From positions 1-42,252 of the forward strand of contig SHYG01000011.1 of the NCBI GenBank assembly GCA_009692925.1: DNA of 42,252 nucleotides, read 5' to 3'. Shown in pieces: positions 1 to 7,081 of this stretch. Source of the DNA: Dehalococcoidia bacterium (GTDB taxonomy: Bacteria > Chloroflexota > Dehalococcoidia > Lucifugimonadales > UBA3495). The first letter of the stretch is position 1; every line of letters starts with the position of its first letter. A program made the position numbers and the translations under genes. The notes under the pieces are model-generated. The model was not told the origin of the DNA and ran no database searches. It saw only the letters and a list, made by a program, of their open reading frames with translations.

Positions 1-27
1 TAGGATGAAGCTTAGGAGGTTTTCCTG

Positions 28-90
28 ATGTACTTCGTGGCAGAAACTGTGGGTACTGTGAAACCAGCAGGGCAGGGAGTTGGCCGATGA
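28..90 (+). CDS. Short leader ORF (20 aa) coupled to the desaturase gene
   Basis: A 20-codon frame starts at ATG 28, seven bases after a near-perfect ribosome binding site (AGGAGGT, 14-20). It ends in TGA at 88-90, which overlaps the desaturase start codon in an ATGA arrangement (87-90). The peptide begins MYFVAETVGT and has no recognisable domain, signal peptide or attenuator-like codon run. The strong ribosome site combined with the 4-base overlap is typical of translational coupling. It may be a leader peptide feeding ribosomes to the desaturase, or the shortened remnant of an upstream gene. No function can be assigned. Confidence 0.45.
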   Translation: MYFVAETVGTVKPAGQGVGR

Positions 91-1142
91 TCCGGACTTT
101 AGATGCCGCCGCCAACCCGGAAGTTCCCGCGGAGAACGGCTTCGCCGAGCTGCGGCAGCGGGTCAAGTCGGCGGGCCTCCTGGACCGGCAGCCGCGCTAC
201 TACACCCTGACGATCGCCTTCACTGTGGCGCTGATGGCCATCTCCATTGGCCTGTTCTTCGTAATTGACAACTTCTGGGTCCTCTTGGCGGTGAATGCGC
301 CGTTCATGGCCTTTTCCCTGGGGCAAGTGGGATTCATCTCCCATGACTCCGGCCACCGGCAGATCTTCACCAAGACCCGCGGCAACGAGATCGTCGCAGT
401 CACCAGCAGTTTTGTCCTGGGCCTGAGCCGCTCCTGGTGGATTGAGAAGCACAACAAACACCACAGCAACCCCAATCAGGCGGACATGGACCCCGACATT
501 GAGATCATAGTGCTGGCGTTCTCCGAGGAACAGGCGCTGGCCCGACGGGGCATATTCCGGTTCATGGTGCGGCGGCAGGCGCAGATTTTCCCGCTGGTGC
601 TGTTCCTGCAGGGGTTTTCCCTGCGCGTTTCCAGCGTGCTGCATATGCTGCGAAACCGCGTCCGCTATCCCCTGCTGGAACCCCTGTCCATGATTGTCCA
701 CTTGAGCATCTACCTGGGGATACTGTTATTCCTGCTGGAACCCTGGCAGGCGCTGGTTTTCTTTGTGGTGAACCAGGCGCTGTGGGGCTTCTACCTGGCA
801 TCGGTATTTGCCCCCAACCACAAGGGGATGCTAATGCTGGAGCGTGACACCGAGCTGGACTACCTGCGGCGCCAAGTGCTGACCGCGCGGAACGTGAAGG
901 GACACCCCTTGACGGACTTTTGGTACGGCGGACTAAATTACCAGATTGAGCACCACCTATTTCCCACCATGGCCCGGAACAATTTGGGGAAGACTCAGAA
1001 GCTGGTTAAGCAGTTTTGCGCGGAACGCGGCATCAGCTACCACGAGGTGGGGATGCTGCGATCCTACGTGGAGATTATCGAGTTCCTGCACCGCGTGAGC
1101 CTGCCGCTGCGACGGAAGCAGACCGCCGGCGCCCTGGCGTAG
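87..1142 (+). CDS. Membrane fatty acid desaturase
   Basis: A 351-residue integral-membrane di-iron desaturase (fatty acid desaturase superfamily) that introduces a double bond into an acyl chain with oxygen and an electron donor. All three histidine boxes are present: HDSGH (residues 86-90), HNKHH (122-126) and QIEHH (286-290). Hydrophobic segments lie near residues 40-80 and 200-240. The QxxHH third box resembles front-end or acyl-lipid desaturases, but regioselectivity cannot be read from sequence. The gene starts at the ATG inside the ATGA overlap with a 20-codon ORF, with GGGAG at 74-78 as a further ribosome site. It has no lipid-synthesis neighbours and stops with TAG. Family membership is secure; the substrate is unknown. 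Confidence 0.9.
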   Translation: MIRTLDAAANPEVPAENGFAELRQRVKSAGLLDRQPRYYTLTIAFTVALMAISIGLFFVIDNFWVLLAVNAPFMAFSLGQVGFISHDSGHRQIFTKTRGNEIVAVTSSFVLGLSRSWWIEKHNKHHSNPNQADMDPDIEIIVLAFSEEQALARRGIFRFMVRRQAQIFPLVLFLQGFSLRVSSVLHMLRNRVRYPLLEPLSMIVHLSIYLGILLFLLEPWQALVFFVVNQALWGFYLASVFAPNHKGMLMLERDTELDYLRRQVLTARNVKGHPLTDFWYGGLNYQIEHHLFPTMARNNLGKTQKLVKQFCAERGISYHEVGMLRSYVEIIEFLHRVSLPLRRKQTAGALA

Positions 1143-1352
1143 GCTGGCGCGTTTCTCGCACGTCCATCTGGGTGTCCGCGGGCCTGCCGTAAGCGCCGAT
1201 TCGTCCTCAACCGGGGCGGAGCGCCAGAGAGGCTGGGGCAGGCCGGCTATGTATAATCGTGGCTCAGGCCCCTCGAACATGAGGGACGCAGCCTAGCAGG
1301 GTGCTGAAAAAGGGGTCGACGGCCCGAAATCGTCCCAATTTGCGTATCTGAG

Positions 1353-1643
1353 AGTCCGTCCATTCAAACCAGCTACCTGGGCAACGGCGCCGACAACCGC
1401 TCCATCAGCGCCGTTGGGTGGCAGCCCCAGCTGGTCTGGGTTAAGGAGACTGACGCCAGCCAGTCCGCGTGGCGAACCGACAGCGTCAGCGGGGATCTGA
1501 CACTGGGCTTTGGCGCCAGCGCCGCAAGCGGCAACCAGATTCAAGCCCTGGAGCCCCTGGGCTTCCAGGTGGGGAGCAACTCCCAGGTGAACCGCACCGG
1601 GCGGACCTACCACTACCTGGCCCTGCGGGACGGCGGCCCGTAG
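1353..1643 (+). pseudogene. 5'-truncated remnant of a phage tail-fibre/adhesin-type domain
   Basis: An open frame without ATG, GTG or TTG start (open from 1308, domain-like from about 1353) encodes about 96 residues. The pattern YLGNGADNRSI, then GWQPQLVWVKE, FGAS, LGFQVGSN and NRTGRTYHYL resembles a repeat-type domain I know from tail-fibre and surface proteins (GNGTDNRSI..GFQPDFVWIK..GFTLG..VN..GKTY..). Such domains normally close much longer proteins. Nothing coding lies upstream, so this looks like the surviving 3' end of a lost gene. It ends in TAG at 1641-1643, directly against a family B repeat. The rest of 1143-1860 holds no gene; a lone TATAAT at 1252-1257 has no matching -35. Confidence 0.5.
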
Positions 1644-1694
1644 GGCGGGACGACCCCCCTCTGAATCTCCCCCTTCCTAAGGGGGAGAGGGCCG
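1641..1694 (+). repeat. Family B palindromic repeat, copy 1
   Basis: Contains the family core CCCCCTCTGAATCTCCCCCT followed by AAGGGGGAGA, a short stem with a 5-6 base loop. It begins at the TAG stop of the gene remnant. Related copies lie at 12007, 27170, 36599 and 41130, each also against a TAG stop codon. Confidence 0.65.
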
Positions 1695-1860
1695 GCCCAA
1701 CCTCCGTCCTGCTCTGCACTCTCTGCGTGCTCTGTGGTAAACCTCGTCCCCATACTCCACTCCAAGCCGGACTCTACCCAGACCGTCGCCCTTGATGTAA
1801 ACTCGCCAGGTATGGCGGGTTGCTATCCCGCCAACCATTCCACAGCGAGGTTTACGCACC

Positions 1861-3984
1861 ATGCGCAACCACTGGTCTGACAGTCATGCCCGTCACATGG
1901 ACGACCTGGACAAGCTGGTCTATATGAGCCGGCTCATCGGCCAGGACACCTCGCTGGTGGTATGGGGCGGGGGCAACACCTCCATCAAGGTGGTGGAGAA
2001 GGATTTCATGGCCCGCCCGGTGAAGGCCATGCGCATTAAAGGCTCCGGGTCAGACATGAAGTCCATCGAGCGGCGCCACTTCCCCCGCCTGCGCCTGGAC
2101 GACGTGCTCCCCCTCTTCGACCGCGACGAGATGCCCGACGAGGAGATGGTGGCCTACCTGGAGAACTGCCTCATGGACCCCAACTCCCTCCGGCCGTCAA
2201 TTGAAACACTGCTGCACGCCTTCCTGCCCTTCAAGTGCGTGGCCCATTCCCATGCCGATGCGGTGGTGGCCCTGACTAACAACACAGGCAACCAGGGCAG
2301 CCCGGCGCTGCTGGACACGGTGTACGGGCAAGACGTGGCGGTGGTGGAGTACCTCCTGCCCGGCTTCCGTCTGTCCAAGCTGGTGGGGCAGGTAATCCGC
2401 CGCGCGCCATCGATCAAAGGCGTGGTGCTGATGAACCACGGCCTGTTCACCTGGGGGGATACGCCGGAGCAGGCCTACCAGGAGCACATTGACCTGGTCA
2501 CGCGGGCGGAGCAGCACATTGAGGAGTGCGCCAAGGGCCGCGCCGATGAAAATCAGGGGGGAAATCGGGGGGGCGTCTTTGGCGGCTGGGCCAGGACGCC
2601 GCTGGAGCCTGGGGAGCGTCGCCGCATTGCCGCGGCGGTGGCGCCGGCGCTGCGGGGGCTGGTCAGCCAACGGCAGCGCATGCTGCTGCGGTTTGACGAC
2701 TCGCCGGAGGTGCTGGACTTCATCGGCAGCGCGGAAGGTCGCCGGCTGAGCGGCATTGGGCCCGCCACTCCCGACCACCTGATCCAGACCAAGCAAAAGC
2801 CATTATGGATTGATACGGGGATTGACGCGAACGACCTCGCCGACATGCCCGCCCTATTGGAAGCCGTGAAGCAGGGGATTACTGAATACGCCGAGCAGTA
2901 CGCTCACTGGTACCAGGAGCAGCGGCACCGCTCGGGCCCGCAGCCGCCGCCCATGCTGGACCCCTACCCTCGCGTGGTGCTGCTGCCGGGGGTGGGCATG
3001 TGGACCACCGGCAGGAACACCCAGGCCGCCCAGATAACCGGAGACATCTACCACCACACCATCAGCGTCATCGGCTCGGCCCAGGCGGCGGGGGGGTACA
3101 CCTCCCTCACCGGCGGGGATGCCTACGACGCGGAGTACTGGCCGCTGGAGCTGTACAAGCTGACCCTGGCCCCGCCGGAGAAGGAGCTGGCCCGGAAGGT
3201 GGCCTTAGTTACGGGAGCAGCCAACGGCATTGGCCGGGCCATCGCCCTGCGGCTGGCCCAGGAGGGCGCCCACGTGGTGGTGACCGACGTTGACGTCGAG
3301 GGCGCCAAGGCGGTGGCCGCGGAAATCGACAAGAGCCAGGGGCGTGGCCGCGCCGCCGCATTCCCCATGAACGTGGCCGACGAGGGCCAGGTGGCGCAGG
3401 CCTTTCAGGACCTGCGTTTGGCCTACGGCGGGTTGGACATCCTGGTCTCCAACGCGGGCATCGCCACGCCGGGAGCGGTGGACGAGCTGTCGCTGGCGGA
3501 CTGGCGGCGGTCGCTGGACATCAACACCACGGGGCATTTCCTGGTGGCCGCCCAAGCAGTGCGGTTGATGAAGGAGCAGGGCACAGGCGGCAGCCTGGTG
3601 TTCATCGGCACCAAGAACGTGCCTGCCCCCGGCGCTCGGTTTGGCGCCTACAGCGTGTCCAAGGCCGCGGAGGTGCAGCTAGCCCGCATCCTGGCCCTGG
3701 AGAACGGGCAGTTCGGCATCCGCTCCAACGTGCTGAACCCCGACGCCATCTTCCAGGGCTCCCACCTGTGGTCGGAGGAGGTCCGGCAGGAGCGCGCCGC
3801 CGCCCACCGGGTGCCGGTGGACAAGCTGGAGGAGTTCTACCAGCAGCGCAACCTGCTGCACACCCAGGTGCGGGCAGAGGACGTGGCCGAGGCGGTGCTG
3901 TTCCTGGCCTCCGAGCGGTCATCCCGCACCACCGGCGCCATGATCCCGGTGGACGGCGGCGTTGGCGAGGCCTTCCCCAGGTAG
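1861..3984 (+). CDS. Bifunctional class II aldolase / short-chain dehydrogenase (RhaD-ADH type)
   Basis: A 707-residue fusion of a class II (zinc) aldolase and an NAD(P)-dependent short-chain dehydrogenase, the architecture of bifunctional rhamnulose-1-phosphate aldolase/lactaldehyde dehydrogenase proteins. The aldolase half carries a phosphate-binding GGGNTS (36-41) and likely zinc ligands H129 and H131 (HSH) and H193 (MNHG). The dehydrogenase half begins near 445 with TGAANGIG (451-458), has NAG (531-533) and the catalytic Y597/K601 (YSVSK). Threonine (IGTKN, T584) occupies the usual catalytic serine position. GAGGT lies 9 bases before ATG 1861. The lack of rhamnose isomerase or kinase neighbours makes the sugar substrate uncertain; cleavage of another sugar acid or ketose is possible. 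Confidence 0.88.
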   Translation: MRNHWSDSHARHMDDLDKLVYMSRLIGQDTSLVVWGGGNTSIKVVEKDFMARPVKAMRIKGSGSDMKSIERRHFPRLRLDDVLPLFDRDEMPDEEMVAYLENCLMDPNSLRPSIETLLHAFLPFKCVAHSHADAVVALTNNTGNQGSPALLDTVYGQDVAVVEYLLPGFRLSKLVGQVIRRAPSIKGVVLMNHGLFTWGDTPEQAYQEHIDLVTRAEQHIEECAKGRADENQGGNRGGVFGGWARTPLEPGERRRIAAAVAPALRGLVSQRQRMLLRFDDSPEVLDFIGSAEGRRLSGIGPATPDHLIQTKQKPLWIDTGIDANDLADMPALLEAVKQGITEYAEQYAHWYQEQRHRSGPQPPPMLDPYPRVVLLPGVGMWTTGRNTQAAQITGDIYHHTISVIGSAQAAGGYTSLTGGDAYDAEYWPLELYKLTLAPPEKELARKVALVTGAANGIGRAIALRLAQEGAHVVVTDVDVEGAKAVAAEIDKSQGRGRAAAFPMNVADEGQVAQAFQDLRLAYGGLDILVSNAGIATPGAVDELSLADWRRSLDINTTGHFLVAAQAVRLMKEQGTGGSLVFIGTKNVPAPGARFGAYSVSKAAEVQLARILALENGQFGIRSNVLNPDAIFQGSHLWSEEVRQERAAAHRVPVDKLEEFYQQRNLLHTQVRAEDVAEAVLFLASERSSRTTGAMIPVDGGVGEAFPR

Positions 3985-4101
3985 CGTGATGGGGCGCACC
4001 CACCTTACGCGGCAGGACTGGCAAAACGGCTACTAAACGTAGTATTATGGCGCTAGCAGCCCAACCAGGCGGGCAGAATAAAGGTAAGGGGAGGTTCAGC
4101 C

Positions 4102-5010
4102 ATGGCTTACCAGCGAGGAGCAGCAGCAGTAGCACCCCCGGAGATGCAATCCCAGGGAATGCAAGCCCCGAGAATGCGGCGCGAGAAGTCCCGGCCGGTG
4201 GTGGAAGCCGGTGCGGTGAAGTTCATTCTCCAGCACGAGGTCTGGGACGGCAACATCCACGACCACGGCGACCAGGGCGTGGCTATTTTGGTCATGGGCA
4301 TGGTGGACGGCAAGGACACCACCCTCCTGCGCTTCAACTGCTTCGACGTCGACCGCAGCTACGTTTATGCGCCGGAAGGGAAGAACAAGGTGTGCCGCAT
4401 GGACCCCACGGTGGACGGCAACGCCATCGCCTGGACCATAAAGCAGCTGCGGGACAACCTGCCTAAAATGCTGAAGGAGGCGGGCTACGAGTCCATCGCC
4501 AAACAGGTGAAGGTGCGGGAGCTGCAAGCGAAGCTGGGTGAGGTGGAGAGCCACGCCCGGCAGATGTTTACCATGGAGCGCAGCACGGTGAAGCACAACC
4601 GGGGCACCGATATGTTTGAGGCGGGCAACATCCGGTTCGGGCTGGAGCTGCGGACGCAGACCGGCGGCGACGGCGGTTTGGCCATCCACGTGCTGTCGGA
4701 CCTGGCAGGCACGCCGGGCCGGGAGTACACGGAGGAGACGGAGTTGCTGGCCTTCGACTGCTTCCGCGAGGCGCCTCACTACCACTACGGCCCCCGGAAC
4801 AAGAACTACCGGATCTTCTGGGACAAGACCATTGTGCCCGACACCCTGGAGTGGACCCTGCAGCAGTTCAAGGCGGGCAAGCTGCAAGCCATGATCCAGC
4901 GGGCCGGGTATCCCGGAGTGGCGGCGGACATTGACCAGGGGATTATCGCGTCGGTAATACCGGCCATGGAAGCCAAGGCCCGGGAGATGCAGCCCAAGGT
5001 CAAAGCCTAG
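4102..5010 (+). CDS. Unrecognised protein with an internal domain duplication
   Basis: A 302-residue protein I cannot assign to a characterised family. It has a Gln/Ala/Met-rich N-terminus (about 1-30) and two homologous units, residues 59-136 and 192-276. Both contain G-x-AI-x-V, a FxCF motif (FNCF 78-81, FDCF 218-221), an aromatic Y-x-Y, a K-N pair (GKNK 93-96, RNKN 232-235), a tryptophan-threonine pair (W111, W251) and AGY (127-129, 268-270). A helical, charged segment (130-160) joins them. There is no signal peptide or membrane segment. AAGGGGAGG lies upstream of ATG 4102. The following gene is an amidohydrolase on the same strand, but a family A hairpin separates them. No function is claimed. 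Confidence 0.8.
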   Translation: MAYQRGAAAVAPPEMQSQGMQAPRMRREKSRPVVEAGAVKFILQHEVWDGNIHDHGDQGVAILVMGMVDGKDTTLLRFNCFDVDRSYVYAPEGKNKVCRMDPTVDGNAIAWTIKQLRDNLPKMLKEAGYESIAKQVKVRELQAKLGEVESHARQMFTMERSTVKHNRGTDMFEAGNIRFGLELRTQTGGDGGLAIHVLSDLAGTPGREYTEETELLAFDCFREAPHYHYGPRNKNYRIFWDKTIVPDTLEWTLQQFKAGKLQAMIQRAGYPGVAADIDQGIIASVIPAMEAKAREMQPKVKA

Positions 5011-5019
5011 TCCGGAGGA

Positions 5020-5068
5020 CGAAATCCCCCCTCGCCCCCCTTTGTAAAGGGGGGTTGGGGGGATTTCG
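5020..5068. repeat. Family A palindrome, copy 1
   Basis: GAAATCCCCCC and its complement flank a GC-rich stem centred on TTTGTAAA, followed by TTTTCC on the + strand. It could act as an intrinsic-terminator-like hairpin after the duplicated-domain gene. Confidence 0.75.
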
Positions 5069-5142
5069 TTTTCCAAGACGAAAGGATGGCTAACTGATAC
5101 ACCATCGGCCAGAGATCGCCGTTCACAATTAAGGAGCGCCCC

Positions 5143-5961
5143 ATGCTAGTTGTTGACGCCCAAGTCCACATCTGGGGGCAGGGCCTCCCCACCAACCGCG
5201 CGCACCGGCAGATCACCCGCTTCTCCTGCGACGATCTGCTGAAAGAGATGGATGAAGGCGGCGTGCAGGCGGCGGTGATCCACCCGCCGGGGTGGGATCC
5301 CAACGCCAATCAGGTGGCCCTGGACGCGGCAAAGCAGCACCCCAACCGCCTGGCCATTCTGGGCAACTTCCCCCTGGACAATCCGGAAAGCCGCAAGCTG
5401 GTGGCTCGGTGGAAGCGGCAGCCCGGGATGCTGGGCCTGCGGTTCTCCTTTCAGCAGCCCCACCAGCAGACCTGGATGACCGACGGCACTATGGACTGGC
5501 TGTGGCCTGCCGTGGAGAAGGCCGGCATCCCCGTGGCCCTAGCCGCGGCCAACTTCCTGCCCGCAGTGGGCGTGGTGGCGGAGCGCCACCCCGGCGTGCG
5601 GCTAATCGTGGACCACATGGGGCGGCCCAGCGGCGCCAAGGATGCGGCGGCGTGGGCCACCCTGCCGCAACTGCTGGCCCTGGCCAAGCACCCCAACGTG
5701 GCGGTGAAGGCCACCGGCGCGCCCAGCTACACCAGCGCCCGCTATCCCTACCGCGACATCCACGGCTACCTGCAACGCATCTACGACGCCTTTGGCCCGG
5801 AGCGCATGTTCTGGGGCACCGACATAACCCGCATGCCCTGCTCCTGGCGGCAGTGCGTCAGCCTGTTCACCCAAGAGTTGACCTGGCTGACCGAGGGCGA
5901 AAAGGAGCTGATCATGGGCCGCGCGCTGTGCCAGTGGCTTGGCTGGGACCTGGCGGAATAA
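5143..5961 (+). CDS. Amidohydrolase family protein (amidohydrolase_2, TIM-barrel metal hydrolase)
   Basis: A 272-residue cytoplasmic protein of the amidohydrolase-2 type, a metal-dependent TIM barrel hydrolysing or decarboxylating lactones and aromatic carboxylates. The N-terminal VDAQVHIW (residues 4-11) corresponds to the metal-binding DxHxH strand, with glutamine replacing the first histidine, as I recall for some subfamilies. Later elements include a barrel-strand IVDHMGRP (about 160), KATG with PSYT, and FWGTDITRM near 225-235, with the conserved C-terminal aspartate. AAGGAG precedes ATG 5143. Its length is somewhat short for the family. The neighbouring aldolase fusion hints at catabolism of organic acids; the substrate is unknown. 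Confidence 0.82.
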   Translation: MLVVDAQVHIWGQGLPTNRAHRQITRFSCDDLLKEMDEGGVQAAVIHPPGWDPNANQVALDAAKQHPNRLAILGNFPLDNPESRKLVARWKRQPGMLGLRFSFQQPHQQTWMTDGTMDWLWPAVEKAGIPVALAAANFLPAVGVVAERHPGVRLIVDHMGRPSGAKDAAAWATLPQLLALAKHPNVAVKATGAPSYTSARYPYRDIHGYLQRIYDAFGPERMFWGTDITRMPCSWRQCVSLFTQELTWLTEGEKELIMGRALCQWLGWDLAE

Positions 5962-5985
5962 CCCGCGCTAAACGGCCTCCCGAGT

Positions 5986-6073
5986 CTTGCATAAAAATCC
6001 AATTCAGTTGGGAAGCATCTGGGACGGAATCCCCCCAATCCCCTTTTGCAAAGGGGGCTAGGGGGGATTCCGT
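5986..6073. repeat. Family A element, copy 2, with conserved left flank
   Basis: The flank TTGCATAAAAATCCAATTCA then GTTGGGAAGCATCTGGGACG leads into the palindrome (6024-6073, centre TTTTGCAAA). It lies between convergent genes (amidohydrolase and ureF) and could terminate both transcripts. Confidence 0.75.
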
Positions 6074-6106
6074 TCGCTGCGATATAAAGGCTTAATGCCG
6101 GGCCGA

Positions 6107-7078
6107 CTAGCTGGCAAACATGCGCAGGTCATCGGCCTGGTGACCCCCTTCGTGGCGCATTGACGCGATGTCCAGCTCCGGGGTGAAGGATGTCATCTCC
6201 GGCCAGGGGCGCTGGCTAATCTGGCGGACCGCCTCCAGCAGCAGCGGCTGGAGGCGGTGCAGGATGTCCTGGGCCTGCCGGTGGGTGACGGGCACCAGCC
6301 GCACCCCGGCGCTGAGCACCCCCACCGAGTAGCTGTGGCAGTAGGCCAGCAGGGCCCACTCCGCGGGTATTTCCAGGCAATGGCTCACCACGCCCATGGC
6401 CACCGCGCCGCAGCCGGGCGCTTCTCTCCTATTACTCCCATTTCTGCGGCCTGCACCGTCAAAGAGACCATCTGCCGGGATTGGTGGATTTGGGGATGAG
6501 GTTTCCCCCACATTTGAATCCCCTAATCTCCTAATCCCGGCCTCTTTCGTGGCGTCAACGCGGGCCAGGTAGGCGGCGTGCAGCGGGTGGGAGACCAGGG
6601 GCGCAGTCTCCTGCAACAACCTGCGACCGTGCTGGCTGGAGGCTGCCCGCAGCTCCGCGGGCAGCTTCAGGGCGTGGAGCAGGCGGTCGATCTCCAGCAC
6701 CGTCGGCAGGTCGCCCTCAGCAGCGGCGCGGTGGGCGTTGAGCAGCGCCACGCCGTCGCTGGGCAGCACCGACCAGGCAAGCTGGCTGACCAGCAGCTCC
6801 TCCACCTCCGCGGCGGTGCGCACCAGCCCCCGGCGCACCATCCCCTCCAGGCCGTGGGAGTGGGCGTACATGCCCGTGGGGAAGAAGGAGTCGGCAATCT
6901 GGAGGGCGGCTAGAAATGGGGCAGGGCCGAAATCCCCCCTAACCCCCCTTTGCAAAGGGGGGACGGACGGAGTTCCAACAGCCGGGATTGGAGGATTGGG
7001 GGATGAGGTTCCCCTTATATTTAAATCCCCTAATCTCCTAATCCCCGCTTCTTCCGTCCCATCGCTCGCATTCAGCAT
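6107..7078 (-). CDS. ureF: Urease accessory protein UreF, enlarged by translated repeats
   Basis: UreF is a GTPase-regulating chaperone in the UreD-UreF-UreG complex that delivers nickel to apo-urease. Normal UreF sequence runs from about residue 54 (FLAALQIADSFFPTGMYAHS) to 175 and resumes at about 220 (APGCGAVAMG) through the C-terminal PELDIASMRHE. Together that is about 226 residues, the usual family size. The 323-residue product is longer because residues 10-50 and about 179-215 are encoded by palindromic repeats. Two family C copies each give EAGIRRLGD..N....SSPNPPIPA, and a family A half-copy gives PLQRGVRGDF. The start is ATG 7078, three bases after the ureC stop and without a strong ribosome site. 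A TTG in the family A part (codon 42) is an alternative start that would omit most of the N-terminal extension. Confidence 0.88.
   Translation of the reverse strand: MLNASDGTEEAGIRRLGDLNIRGTSSPNPPIPAVGTPSVPPLQRGVRGDFGPAPFLAALQIADSFFPTGMYAHSHGLEGMVRRGLVRTAAEVEELLVSQLAWSVLPSDGVALLNAHRAAAEGDLPTVLEIDRLLHALKLPAELRAASSQHGRRLLQETAPLVSHPLHAAYLARVDATKEAGIRRLGDSNVGETSSPNPPIPADGLFDGAGRRNGSNRREAPGCGAVAMGVVSHCLEIPAEWALLAYCHSYSVGVLSAGVRLVPVTHRQAQDILHRLQPLLLEAVRQISQRPWPEMTSFTPELDIASMRHEGGHQADDLRMFAS
6475..6540. repeat. Family C palindromic repeat inside ureF, copy 1
   Basis: CCGGGATT ... AATCCCGG arms enclose GGATTTGGGGATGAGG and CCCCTAATCTCCTAATCCC. It lies wholly within the ureF frame, in the one reading frame without stop codons, encoding EAGIRRLGDSN...SPNPPIPA. 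It is closely similar to the copy at 6982-7047, in the same orientation and frame. Confidence 0.85.
6928..6962. repeat. Family A half-element inside the ureF 5' region, copy 3
   Basis: CGAAATCCCCCCTAACCCCC then CTTTGCAAAGGGGGG; the right arm is cut short (followed by ACGGACGG). It is translated in ureF as PLQRGVRGDF. Confidence 0.75.
6982..7047. repeat. Family C palindromic repeat at the ureF 5' end, copy 2
   Basis: Same arms and orientation as the internal ureF copy. It encodes EAGIRRLGDLN...SPNPPIPA at UreF residues 10-33. Confidence 0.8.
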
Positions 7079-7081
7079 ATA

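Noticed and set aside
1308-1643. A prophage, suggested by the tail-fibre-like fragment
   Set aside because: No other phage gene, integrase or attachment site is nearby, and such domains also occur in non-phage surface proteins.
2553-2580. Family A-like string (CAGGGGGGAAATCGGGGGGG) inside the aldolase gene
   Set aside because: It lacks the complementary arm and centre, and encodes a plausible Gly/Asn linker; chance G-richness is as likely.
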